From assembly GCA_963717945.1 (NCBI GenBank), contig CAVQXT010000006.1, positions 248,001-312,000 on the forward strand: a stretch of DNA of 64,000 nucleotides. The letters run 5' to 3'. Each line of letters opens with the position of its first letter. Within the stretch, counting starts at the first letter, position 1. Source of the stretch: FEN-299 sp963717945. GTDB lineage: Bacteria; Acidobacteriota; Vicinamibacteria; Vicinamibacterales; Fen-181. Below are positions 42,916 to 50,402 of this stretch, piece by piece. The notes beneath the pieces were generated by a model that did no database searches, was not told the origin of the DNA, and saw only the letters and a program-made list of their open reading frames with translations. The translations under genes were made by a program, and so were the position numbers.

Positions 42916-43109
42916 GCGGTGATCAAAGCAACGAAAGTGATTCGGGGGCTTGCCGACAACCCCCGTACTTAAGCCCAGTTGTTGAGAGGACGGCGCGGGA
43001 TCCCCCATTACGCCGCCCTCCGCCCGTCCAGAGCCTAGCCGAGTTATTCGACCGGCCGGGATTGCCGGTCCGGCAGCTACACATTCCGTGCAAACCAAAG
43101 TCAGAAAGG

Positions 43110-43173
43110 CACTTGCTCAAAGCCCATCGTGGCGGGACAATGCCGGCGTACAGGCAGGCGCGACCGGCGCGGA
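43110..43173 (+). repeat. Dispersed repeat (copy 2)
   Basis: It matches 7774-7837 in the same orientation (CACTTG.TCAA, GACAATGCCGGC, CAGGCAGGC). It does not appear to encode anything. Confidence 0.6.
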
Positions 43174-43246
43174 CGAGCGGCCTGGGCGCTCCGAACCGTG
43201 AGACCCCTGCGTTGCACCTAAACGAAGTTAGGCGGACAAGAACCCG

Positions 43247-43837
43247 ATGAACAATCAGGATTCCGTCCGAACAGTTGTGGACGTTGTGGCGCTACCAGAG
43301 GGTTTCCCGACACACCGACACGAAGCGGCGTTTTGGGAGAGTCTGGGTCGTACAGTGGCGACGTTCGGATTCCTTGAGGAAATCCTCGGGAAGGCGATCT
43401 TCGCGCTGACCGCAACACGGCGGTACGAGGAAGCGGAGGTTGAGAAGGCGTTCTCTGAGTGGCTCCCGAGGCTCGAGCGGGCCCTCATCGAGCCGCTGGG
43501 CAACCTGATTGATGCCTACGGGAAGGCAATGCGCGAACATCAGGACGCATCAAGAGAGGATCTCGACGACCTTCTCGCGAAGCTCCGAGCCGCGGCAGAA
43601 GTGCGCAACGTCTTGTGCCACGGTTCTTGGAGGGTGCCTCGTTCAGACGGGGCCTCGGTTCCGTTGTTTGTCGATCGACACAAGCGAGTGTGTGTGACAC
43701 CAATCGACCGCGCATTCTTGGATCAAGTGCAAGCCCACGCGGCCGAGCTCTCGTGCGCTGTCATGAGTACCGTCACGGGAATGGGTTGGCGATTCCCAGG
43801 CGCCGGAGGGCCCGGGCAGGCCATCTCATTCTGGTGA
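43247..43837 (+). CDS. Probable integron cassette protein of unknown function
   Basis: The start is ATG 43247, 14 bases after GTTAGGC, the usual position of a first cassette gene start. The 196-residue product is mostly helical: GFPTHRHEAAFWESLGRTVA, TFGFLEEILGKAIFALTATR, LRAAAEVRNVLCHGSWRVPR, then LFVDRHKRVCVTPIDRAFLD. I recall closely similar proteins being frequent in cassette arrays; their function is not known. The RNVLCHGSW part resembles motifs in HEPN-like proteins (RN...H), which is only a hint. An attC site follows 48 bases after its stop. Confidence 0.8.
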   Translation: MNNQDSVRTVVDVVALPEGFPTHRHEAAFWESLGRTVATFGFLEEILGKAIFALTATRRYEEAEVEKAFSEWLPRLERALIEPLGNLIDAYGKAMREHQDASREDLDDLLAKLRAAAEVRNVLCHGSWRVPRSDGASVPLFVDRHKRVCVTPIDRAFLDQVQAHAAELSCAVMSTVTGMGWRFPGAGGPGQAISFW

Positions 43838-43884
43838 GGCATCGGACATGTGTGTGGTTCCGCGGCTCGCCTGTCCCACCCGCC

Positions 43885-43953
43885 GCCTAACAAGCGGCCG
43901 CAGCCGCAGCCAAGGCAGGAGTGCGCGGCCGCGGGTGAGCCGCCACGTTAGGC
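43885..43953 (+). repeat. attC (59-be) integron recombination site
   Basis: It starts with GCCTAAC (RYYYAAC) and ends with GTTAGGC (GTTRRRY), 69 bases apart. Just inside these are AAGCGGC and GCCGCCAC, which pair as the L arms. The centre is GC-rich and imperfectly palindromic. It lies between two genes, 48 bases after one stop and 12 bases before the next start, as in cassette arrays. Confidence 0.82.
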
Positions 43954-43964
43954 AGACGAAAGGA

Positions 43965-44759
43965 ATGCCAATAGTACTCGACTCGCACAAAGCCGTAGGT
44001 CAGGCGCGACATCTGCCGTTTTGCTACCTGTGCACACAACCGTTTGAGGCAGGCGATGCTCGCAACGCCGACCATGTGCCGCCGTACGCACTATTTGCGA
44101 AGGAGCACCGGGACTTTCCGCTGATTCTCCCTACTCATGAACGATGCAACAGCGACCGTTCCGCAGAGGATCAGATCATAAGCCAGCTCGTGGGCACTCT
44201 GCGGGGTCGGCACCCGTCGAAGGAAGATCGCACGATGCACCTCGTCGCAGGTCAGTTTCCGGACGGCACAGCGGGCGTTGGCGCCCTCAGGCTCGATCTT
44301 CGCGCCATCATCGCGCGGTGGGTTCGCGGGTTCCATGCCGCGTTGTACCGAGAGCCCCTGGCGCAGAACTCTGCATTCATGACGCTCCCGCCGTTGCAGG
44401 AGGGGCGCGCGGACGGAAGCGAGGTCGTTCCGGTGGCGCCACAACCGGCGGCCGCGGAGTTTGTGAAGGAACTCAAACGCAACCGCGCGACGCAAACGCT
44501 CGACCGCGTGGTCACGAGAAAAGGCCACTGCAGGTACGAGTGCGTCTGGACTCAAGCGGACCGCGGCGAGTGGCTGTGCGTCTGGGCGCTCGACATTTAC
44601 GATTGGCGTCAGCTTGGCGATATCTCCCATTTCGAAGCGCAGGGGTGTGTAGGCTGCTACCGGCCAGCCGATCTCCGCGTGCCGGCAGGTGCGACATGTG
44701 CGACCCGTCTGCATTTCAACGTTGTGAGCAGGGAGAGATTCGATCCATTCGGGTCTTGA
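43965..44759 (+). CDS. HNH-like zinc nuclease-type protein, probable integron cassette
   Basis: I start at ATG 43965 after GAAAGG, 12 bases past the attC; the frame opening at 43848 runs through the attC and is not used. The 264-residue product begins with an HNH-type zinc site: FCYLCTQPFEAGDARNADHV, PPYALFAKEH, then THERCNSDRS, giving CxxC...DHVPP...H..CN. The rest (WVRGFHAALYREPL, YECVWTQADRGEWLCVWALD) is unknown. HNH proteins cut or nick nucleic acids; the target is unknown, and anti-phage or restriction roles are possible. Confidence 0.78.
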   Translation: MPIVLDSHKAVGQARHLPFCYLCTQPFEAGDARNADHVPPYALFAKEHRDFPLILPTHERCNSDRSAEDQIISQLVGTLRGRHPSKEDRTMHLVAGQFPDGTAGVGALRLDLRAIIARWVRGFHAALYREPLAQNSAFMTLPPLQEGRADGSEVVPVAPQPAAAEFVKELKRNRATQTLDRVVTRKGHCRYECVWTQADRGEWLCVWALDIYDWRQLGDISHFEAQGCVGCYRPADLRVPAGATCATRLHFNVVSRERFDPFGS

Positions 44760-45048
44760 AGACCGCTGTCTGAACAGCGCCTACACCCGGCGGCCGATCT
44801 TTTCGGTCGTACCGGTTTCCTGGGTGTCGGTCTCTTCGGAGCCAGATGTCGTTGCCCACGAACACTTCGACATTCGGAGGTCGATACTGGCGGTGCCCGA
44901 GCATATGGAAGGTAGCCACCACAGCATCTCGGCTGGCTGCCGCTCCAGGAGGCTATGCGACCACAGACTTCACGACGCACTTGTGGTGAAGTTTGTGGTG
45001 AGATGTGGTGAAGTTCGGAAACGAGCGGCTGTAAGTTGTTGAAAGGAA
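44760..45048. other. Gap with integrase-tail-like DNA before tRNA-Asn
   Basis: Bases 44985-45018 (TGTGGTGAAGTTTGTGGTGA...) repeat the end of copies A and C, and 45031-45048 is the tRNA 3' flank shared with 13603-13620. No second attC half and no gene are seen. Confidence 0.5.
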
Positions 45049-45123
<75 letters not shown>

Positions 45124-45192
45124 ACGCTGGCAGAGGCGCGCGAACCTCGCGGTCCGCAGAGAGGTTATGGTAGCGGATCGTTCAGCGGCCGG

Positions 45193-45822
45193 TCAATTGG
45201 CCTTCTTCGCCGAGCGCCCGCCGAAACGCCTCTGCGCCCCGGCTCGGAACTGCACGAACGCGCCCACGATCCCGAGCGCCACCCAGCCCAGAAAAACCCA
45301 CCGCCTCCCCGGCGCCGGGAAGCTCAGGTGCCCCACCCACACGTCGTCGAAGCCCGCGCGCCCGTCGGCCCGTTGGGCCAGGAACGACATCAGGCCCGCG
45401 ATCGCGGTCTCGGCACCGACAAACGCCGTCGCCACGATGACGAAGTGCCGCTGGAACGTCGCCGCCAGCGCCCCGCCCACCACCGCCGCGAACGCGGTGA
45501 CGATCACCCCCGGCTCGTGCCCGTACACCGTGGTCCACACGCCCTGCGCCGCCACCGCGCCGAACGCGCCCCCCGCCAGCGCCACGCCGACGAAGTAGCC
45601 GAACCACAGGACCGCCGCCCCGAGCACTCCGCCGATGCCGACCGCCACCAGCAGCGCCGCGGTGTCGGTCGCATGGACCAGCGTGCTCGCGAACAGCGCG
45701 CCGAGCACGAAGCCGTAGACGGTCAGGATGATGCGGAAGAACCGGTAGCCCGCGAAGCAGGCCACCAGCCCCACGAGCATCAGCACGACGCCGGTCGGAA
45801 TCTGGAAATTGCCGGGCAGCAT
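45193..45822 (-). CDS. DUF4203/TMEM198-like multi-helix membrane protein
   Basis: The start is ATG 45822 with GGGAGG seven bases upstream; its ATG overlaps the recR stop (TGATG). The product has 209 residues and about seven helices, beginning IPTGVVLMLVGLVACFAGYR and containing RFFRIILTVYGFVLGALFAS, as in the DUF4203 family. The C-terminus is basic. Function unknown; it is translationally coupled to recR but is not part of the usual recR operon. Confidence 0.78.
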   Translation of the reverse strand: MLPGNFQIPTGVVLMLVGLVACFAGYRFFRIILTVYGFVLGALFASTLVHATDTAALLVAVGIGGVLGAAVLWFGYFVGVALAGGAFGAVAAQGVWTTVYGHEPGVIVTAFAAVVGGALAATFQRHFVIVATAFVGAETAIAGLMSFLAQRADGRAGFDDVWVGHLSFPAPGRRWVFLGWVALGIVGAFVQFRAGAQRRFGGRSAKKAN

Positions 45823-46418
45823 CAGACCTCCCGCCGTCCCTCCATCGCCTTGTTCATCGTCACCTCGTCGGCATACTCGAGGTCGCTGCCGACCGGAACG
45901 CCCATCGCGATCCGCGTCACGCGCACGCCGAGCGGCTTGAGCAGCCGCGCCAGGTAGATCGCCGTCGCCTCGCCCTCGACGTTCGGGTTGGTCGCGAGGA
46001 TGACCTCCTCGACCGCGTGATCGGCCACCCGCGCCAGCAGCCCCTTGATCTTGAGCTGGTCCGGGCCGACCCCCTGGAGCGGCGAGATCGCGCCCATCAG
46101 CACGTGATAGGTCCCCTTGAACTCGCGCGTCTTCTCGATCACGTCGACGTTCTGCGGCTCCTCGACCACGCAGATGACGCGGTGGTCGCGGGCGTCGTCG
46201 CCGCAGCAGCTGCAGGGATCGACGTCGGTGATGGCGTTGCAGATCGAGCAGTGCGCCACGCGCTCCTTGACGTCGCGCATCGCGTCGCACAGCCGGTCGG
46301 CGTCCTCACGCGGCGAGCGGAGGACGTGGAAGGCGAGCCGCTGGGCGCTCTTCCGCCCGATGCCGGGCAGGCGCTGCAGCTCGTCGATCAAGCGGGTGAG
46401 CGGTTCGGGCTGGTGCAT
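45822..46418 (-). CDS. recR: Recombination mediator protein RecR
   Basis: The start is ATG 46418. The 198-residue product is full length: N-terminal HhH (LQRLPGIGRKSAQRLAFHVL), a zinc finger C-x2-C...C-x2-C (HCSICNAI, CSCCGDDARD), and a Toprim domain (VICVVEEPQNVDVIEKTREF, THVLMGAISP-like, VILATNPNVEGEATAIYLAR). With RecF/RecO it loads RecA on gapped DNA. It lies in the conserved order ffs-dnaX-ybaB-recR. Confidence 0.98.
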   Translation of the reverse strand: MHQPEPLTRLIDELQRLPGIGRKSAQRLAFHVLRSPREDADRLCDAMRDVKERVAHCSICNAITDVDPCSCCGDDARDHRVICVVEEPQNVDVIEKTREFKGTYHVLMGAISPLQGVGPDQLKIKGLLARVADHAVEEVILATNPNVEGEATAIYLARLLKPLGVRVTRIAMGVPVGSDLEYADEVTMNKAMEGRREV

Positions 46419-46422
46419 CGCG

Positions 46423-46722
46423 TCAAAACATCCCGGGGAGCTTCATCCCGCCCATCATGCCGCCAACCTGCTCGGACATGGCCTCGTCCACCTTCCGGTG
46501 GGCATCGTTGATCGCGGCCACGATCAGGTCCTGCAGCATCTCCACGTCGTCTTTGGAGACGACCTCGGGGTCGAGCTTGAGCGAGAGCAGCTGCTTCTGG
46601 CCGCTCATCACGACGGTCACCATGCCGCCGCCGGCCGTGGCCTCGACGCGCAGCTCGGCCATCTGCTTCTGCAGGCGCTCCTGCATCTGCTGGGCCTGCT
46701 TCATCATTTGCTGAATATTCAT
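46423..46722 (-). CDS. YbaB/EbfC-family nucleoid-associated protein
   Basis: The start is ATG 46722. The 99-residue product (MNIQQMMKQAQQMQERLQKQ) has the YbaB helix-strand-helix fold: ELRVEATAGGGMVTVVMSGQ and LDPEVVSKDDVEMLQDLIVA. The C-terminus is Gly/Met-rich (GGMMGGMKLPGMF). It binds DNA as a dimer. It lies between dnaX and recR as in most bacteria. Its leader is unusual: seven 20-base repeats run right up to, and include, the start codon region. Confidence 0.97.
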   Translation of the reverse strand: MNIQQMMKQAQQMQERLQKQMAELRVEATAGGGMVTVVMSGQKQLLSLKLDPEVVSKDDVEMLQDLIVAAINDAHRKVDEAMSEQVGGMMGGMKLPGMF

Positions 46723-46860
46723 GGCGTAATCGGGCGCTTCGCTGAGTAATCGGTTCCTTCGATGAGTAATCGGTCTCTTCGATGAGTAATCGGTCTCTTC
46801 GATGAGTAATCGGAACTGGCGATGAGTGATCGGTTTCTACTATGAGTGATCAATTCTCTT
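46721..46860. repeat. Seven tandem 20-base repeats upstream of ybaB
   Basis: Units are exactly 20 bases and in register from 46721 to 46860. The clearest are two identical copies of GATGAGTAATCGGTCTCTTC (46761-46800). The outer units drift; the first includes two bases of the ybaB start codon. No unique spacers, so not a CRISPR. Confidence 0.9.
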
Positions 46861-46879
46861 CAGTTCCGGTTCACGCCCG

Positions 46880-46945
46880 AAGCCCTGAGCCCTGAGCCTT
46901 GAGCCTCCGGGCTTGAGCCCTGAGCCCTAAGTCCTGAGCCTAGAG
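46880..46945. repeat. Degenerate 7-8-base tandem repeat after dnaX
   Basis: Repeats of CCTGAGC/CTTGAGC type occupy the space after, and slightly into, the dnaX stop region, immediately next to the 20-base repeats. Confidence 0.7.
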
Positions 46946-48832
46946 CGGCTCGACGCTCTTGATGTCGAGCGGCATCAGCTCGAGCAGCGTCTGCATGCCC
47001 GGGTCGCCCATCGCCCTCGCCCTGAGATCCTCGGACAGGGGCGCCGGGGCCGACGGCGCGTCGCCGTTCTCGCCGTTCCCCGGCCGCGCCGGATCCGCCA
47101 GCATCGTCATGACGAGCATCTTGCGGCCGGCCACGCGCGCGGCGAGCGGCTCGAGCCACGCGCGGCCCTTCTCGACGGCTTCCTTCGCCGCCCGTTTCGG
47201 CGGCGCAAAGGCGAACACGATCCGGTCGCTCTCCACCTCGATCCGCTGCGCCTGCGCGGGCCCCATCATGTAGAAGCCGGCGTTCGTGCGGCGCACTTCC
47301 TCGAGAAACGCCTCCTGGAACCCGCTGACCGTCGTCGCCCCGGCCGACGATGCGCGCGCGGGAGCCGCCTCGCTGCGCGGCGGGGGCGGCGCCGCTGCCG
47401 CGGTCTCGGGCGCGGCGTCGGACTCGTATTCCGAGTCCGCCTCGAACACCGCCTCGGGCATCTCCGGCGGCAACGGAGCGGACTTGCGGACGGGCGCCGG
47501 CACAGGCCTGGGCCCGGGCCTGGGCGTCGGCCTTGGCGTTGCCGGCACGGGTCGGGCCGGCGGTTCTGGCCGACTCGGCGGCGCGGCCGGCCTGGCCGGC
47601 GCCGCTGGCGGAAAGGTGCGGCGTACTCCAGTCGCGCCGCTCCCGCTCCCGGCCGCGGATCCGGATGGCGCCCCGCCCGCCGGGGGCAGCGTGCCCGCCT
47701 GCCGCAGTTGCTCGATCAAGTCGGCCAACGGCGCCAGCTTTCGCAAGTGGATCCACTTGAGCAGCGCCATCTCGAGGTGATACCTCGGCTCGGCCGCAGT
47801 CCGCAGGTCCGACTCGGCCCGCGCGATGAGGTCGAACGATCGCAGCAGGTCCTCGCGCGAGAACCGCTTGACGAGCGCCGCCACGCGCGCCCGCTCCCCC
47901 TCCGGGACCACCGCCGTATCGTCGAGGTACTTCGGGTCCACCGAGATGAGCAGCAGGTCGCGCACGATCCGGGAAAGGTCCCGGCAGAGCAGGCGCAGGT
48001 CGTAGCCGGTCTCGATCGCCCGGTTCGCCAGCTCGAACGCCGCCGCCGCCTCTTCCGCCGCCACCGCCTCGAGGATGTCGAGCAGCAGGTCGCGCCCGAC
48101 GATGCCGAGCGCCGAGGCGACGTCCTGCTCCGAGACCTTGTCGCCGGCGAACGCCAGCACCTGGTCGAACGCCGTCAGGCCGTCGCGCATGCTGCCGTCG
48201 GCCGCCCGCGCCACCAGGCCGATGGCGGAGTCGGTCACGTCGAGCCCCTCGGCCGCCGCGATCTTGCGAAGCTGATCCCCGATCGCCTTCTCGGGGATCG
48301 TGCGGAACTCGTAGACCTGCGCGCGGGAGATGATCGTCTCGGGAATCTTCGAGAGCTCGGTCGTCGCCATCATGAACACGATGTGCGCGGGCGGCTCCTC
48401 GACCGACTTCAGGAGCGCCGCGAACGACTGCTTCGAGAGCTGGTGCACTTCGTCGATGATGAAGATCTTGTGGCGATCGCGCGCGGGAGGAACCGCCAGG
48501 CCCGAAATGATCACGTCCCGAACGTTGTCGATGCCGGTGTGCGTGGCCGCGTCGATCTCGAGCACGTCCATGTCGCGGCCGGCGGCGATCTCCACGCAGG
48601 CCTCGCACACGCCGCACGGGTCCGCGGTCGGCCCCTTCTGGCAGTTCAGCGCCCGAGCCAGGATGCGGGCCGTCGTCGTCTTGCCGACGCCGCGGGGACC
48701 GGCGAACACGAACGCCTGCGCGACGCGGCCGCTGCCGATGGCGTTCTTCAGCGTGCGCGTGACGCCGCCCTGCCCGACGACATCGTCGAAACGCTGCGGA
48801 CGCCACTTGCGGGCCAGGACCTGGTAGGACAT
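46940..48832 (-). CDS. dnaX: DNA polymerase III subunit gamma/tau
   Basis: The start is ATG 48832 (MSYQVLARKWRPQRFDDVVG). The 630-residue product has an AAA+ clamp-loader module: Walker A GPRGVGKTT near 45, zinc module CQKGPTADPCGVCEAC, Walker B IIDEVHQLS and SRC-like sensor. A Pro/Ala-rich linker spans about 375-480, and a tau-like C-terminal region follows. It loads the sliding clamp in replication. A frameshift signal for a separate gamma form was not seen. The 4.5S RNA gene lies just upstream. Confidence 0.97.
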   Translation of the reverse strand: MSYQVLARKWRPQRFDDVVGQGGVTRTLKNAIGSGRVAQAFVFAGPRGVGKTTTARILARALNCQKGPTADPCGVCEACVEIAAGRDMDVLEIDAATHTGIDNVRDVIISGLAVPPARDRHKIFIIDEVHQLSKQSFAALLKSVEEPPAHIVFMMATTELSKIPETIISRAQVYEFRTIPEKAIGDQLRKIAAAEGLDVTDSAIGLVARAADGSMRDGLTAFDQVLAFAGDKVSEQDVASALGIVGRDLLLDILEAVAAEEAAAAFELANRAIETGYDLRLLCRDLSRIVRDLLLISVDPKYLDDTAVVPEGERARVAALVKRFSREDLLRSFDLIARAESDLRTAAEPRYHLEMALLKWIHLRKLAPLADLIEQLRQAGTLPPAGGAPSGSAAGSGSGATGVRRTFPPAAPARPAAPPSRPEPPARPVPATPRPTPRPGPRPVPAPVRKSAPLPPEMPEAVFEADSEYESDAAPETAAAAPPPPRSEAAPARASSAGATTVSGFQEAFLEEVRRTNAGFYMMGPAQAQRIEVESDRIVFAFAPPKRAAKEAVEKGRAWLEPLAARVAGRKMLVMTMLADPARPGNGENGDAPSAPAPLSEDLRARAMGDPGMQTLLELMPLDIKSVEPL

Positions 48833-48852
48833 GGAGATACAGACGGCCGTGG

Positions 48853-48874
48853 CGCAGGGCTGAAGCCCTGCGCT
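48853..48874. repeat. Palindrome of the GCGCAGGGCT type
   Basis: GCGCAGGGCT and AGCCCTGCGC are separated by two bases, followed by CTATCTG. Related palindromes with the same CTATCTG tail form an inverted pair at 54095-54168. Confidence 0.75.
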
Positions 48875-48901
48875 ATCTGGAGATTATGGGCGCCCGGCGA
48901 C

Positions 48902-49023
48902 GGGCCCCACCGCGACCCGGATGGCCCTGCGGCACATGACAGGCACTGCTGAGCGCTGCTGCCTTCCGGCCCTGACGCGGTTCACAGGCTGGCATTGCAC
49001 AGGATCCGGGCCGCGGTGCGACC
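48902..49023 (-). ncRNA. ffs: 4.5S/SRP small RNA
   Basis: The minus strand carries the conserved SRP core, GTCAGGGCCGGAAGGCAGCA, with the GGAA-type tetraloop arm. Long flanking arms pair: ACCGCGGCCCGG near the 5' side with CCGGGTCGCGGT near the 3' side. Limits are set by this pairing and could be off by several bases. Position directly upstream of dnaX is typical. It is the RNA part of the signal recognition particle. Confidence 0.92.
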
Positions 49024-49219
49024 CGCCGCCGCTGGAGTCATCCAGTGTACTTCGCCCCCGCCCGGGCCGTCCAGCGATCCCGGGCGCATTCCGGACGCAT
49101 TCCTGCTTGACACACCGGCGAGTCGCAGGCAGGCTGAACACGCGTCGGTCGAGCGAAGCGCCGGTCAACGGGCTCTGCGGTCCATCGCCCCGAGACTGCC
49201 AATGCCAGAGGTGGATTGC

Positions 49220-49624
49220 ATGACGCCGAGCAAGATCGTGGCCCGGTACCTGGACGGTCGGGTTCTCAGGGGCTACACCGCGAACTTCCAGCCGGCCAAG
49301 GACCACTTTCACCTGGAGCTGGTCGATGCCCCGCCGGGCGCCAAGCCCGTCGAGGTGAGGGTCGCGGAGCTCAAAGCCGTCTTCTTCGTGAAGGACTTCA
49401 CCGGCGATTCCAAGCGCTACGACGCCCAGGCCGCCGAGGAAGGAAAGCCGACGGCAGGCCGGAAGTTGCGCGTCACCTTCGCGGATGGGGAGACGCTGGT
49501 GGGCACCACGCAAGGCTACGACGCCGCCCGGCCCGGCTTCTTCATCAAGCCGGTCGATGCCGCCTCGAACAACGAGCGCTGCTTCGTGGTGGCCCGGGCC
49601 GCCAAGGCGGTCTCCTTTATTTGA
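49220..49624 (+). CDS. Conserved protein of unknown function (134 residues)
   Basis: I start at ATG 49220, seven bases after AGAGGTG; ATG 49202 is an alternative. The product is soluble: SKIVARYLDGRVLRGYTANF, VRVAELKAVFFVKDFTGDSK, and RVTFADGETLVGTTQGYD. The pattern of R(Y/F).DGR...KG.....F and ELKAVFFV.D is shared by a family often found in Acidobacteria and Deltaproteobacteria (DUF6982-like); two similar beta modules suggest a PilZ- or SH3-like barrel. Role unknown. It stands alone between ffs and the ECF operon. Confidence 0.78.
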   Translation: MTPSKIVARYLDGRVLRGYTANFQPAKDHFHLELVDAPPGAKPVEVRVAELKAVFFVKDFTGDSKRYDAQAAEEGKPTAGRKLRVTFADGETLVGTTQGYDAARPGFFIKPVDAASNNERCFVVARAAKAVSFI

Positions 49625-49760
49625 GGGCTCGACGGGCGGGCACAAGGCCGTGGCGGGCGGCCACGAGGCCATGACGGGCGGGCACAAGGCCCGCCCCTAC
49701 GCCGGCCTCTGATCCCCGACCCCCGATCCCCGACCCCTGACCCCCGATCCGCGATTTCCG
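49625..49760. repeat. Intergenic short repeats
   Basis: It holds several copies of GGCGGGCACAAGGC(C) and GGCCACGAGGCC, then ~50 bases of CCCCGA(T/C)CCC repeats up to the sigma gene leader. No gene. Confidence 0.65.
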
Positions 49761-49775
49761 TCATAATTCCCAACC

Positions 49776-50402
49776 GTGAGCACCCCGCCACGGTCTAGTG
49801 CCAGTGTGAGCGATGCCGAGCTCATCGAGCTGGCCCGAAACGGCGATCGTGCGGCGTTCGGCACCCTCGTCGAACGGTACCAGCAGGTGGTGTTTCGCGC
49901 GGCGCTCGCCGCGCTCCGCTCCCGCGAGGACGCCGAAGAGGTGGCCCAGGACGCGCTGCTCCTGGCGTTCCGCAAGCTCGGCAGCTTCCGCGGCGAAGCG
50001 AGCTTCAAGACCTGGCTCCTCACGATCACCTGGAACCGGGCGATGGACCGCCGGCGCCGCGTCGGGGACTGGCTCCATCGCTTCGTCGGCCGCGGCGACA
50101 GCCACGAGATCGACGTGGCGTCATTCGAGCCGTCGCGCGAGACGACGCTGATCGCCGAGGAGGCGAGGCGGGACGTGCGGCGGATGTTGAGGACGCTGCC
50201 CGCCCGCTACCGTGACGCGCTGCTGCTCTCGGCGTCGGGGGATCACACCTTCGAGGAGATCGGGCGGCTGCTGGGCGTCCCCACGGGCACGGCCAAGTGG
50301 CGGGCCATGGAGGGGCGGCGGCTGCTCAAGAAGAAGCTCGTGAGCCGGGGACTTGGCCGCGAGGGGCTCGCGAGCGAAGGCACGACAGGAGCGGGATCAT
50401 GA
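49776..50402 (+). CDS. ECF-type RNA polymerase sigma factor
   Basis: The start is GTG 49776. The product has 208 residues: region 2 (DAELIELARNGDRAAFGTLV, EDAEEVAQDALLLAFRKLGS, FKTWLLTITWNRAMDRRRR) and region 4 (LPARYRDALLLSASGDHTFE, EIGRLLGVPTGTAKWRAMEG). It overlaps the next gene by ATGA. Different subtype from the sigma factor at 38949. It probably controls this three-gene operon. Confidence 0.93.
   Translation: MSTPPRSSASVSDAELIELARNGDRAAFGTLVERYQQVVFRAALAALRSREDAEEVAQDALLLAFRKLGSFRGEASFKTWLLTITWNRAMDRRRRVGDWLHRFVGRGDSHEIDVASFEPSRETTLIAEEARRDVRRMLRTLPARYRDALLLSASGDHTFEEIGRLLGVPTGTAKWRAMEGRRLLKKKLVSRGLGREGLASEGTTGAGS

Larger units (their letters stand above)
42786..43246. other. Gap of 461 bases holding tRNA-Asn 3' scar and dispersed repeat
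   Basis: No gene is supported. It holds the tRNA-Asn 3' fragment (42891-42915), the dispersed repeat copy 2 (43110-43173), and GTTAGGC at 43227-43233, 14 bases before the next start, which fits the right half of an attC boundary. Confidence 0.6.

Noticed and set aside
46721..46860. Possible CRISPR array
   Set aside because: Units are contiguous 20-base tandem repeats without unique spacers; no cas genes in the window.
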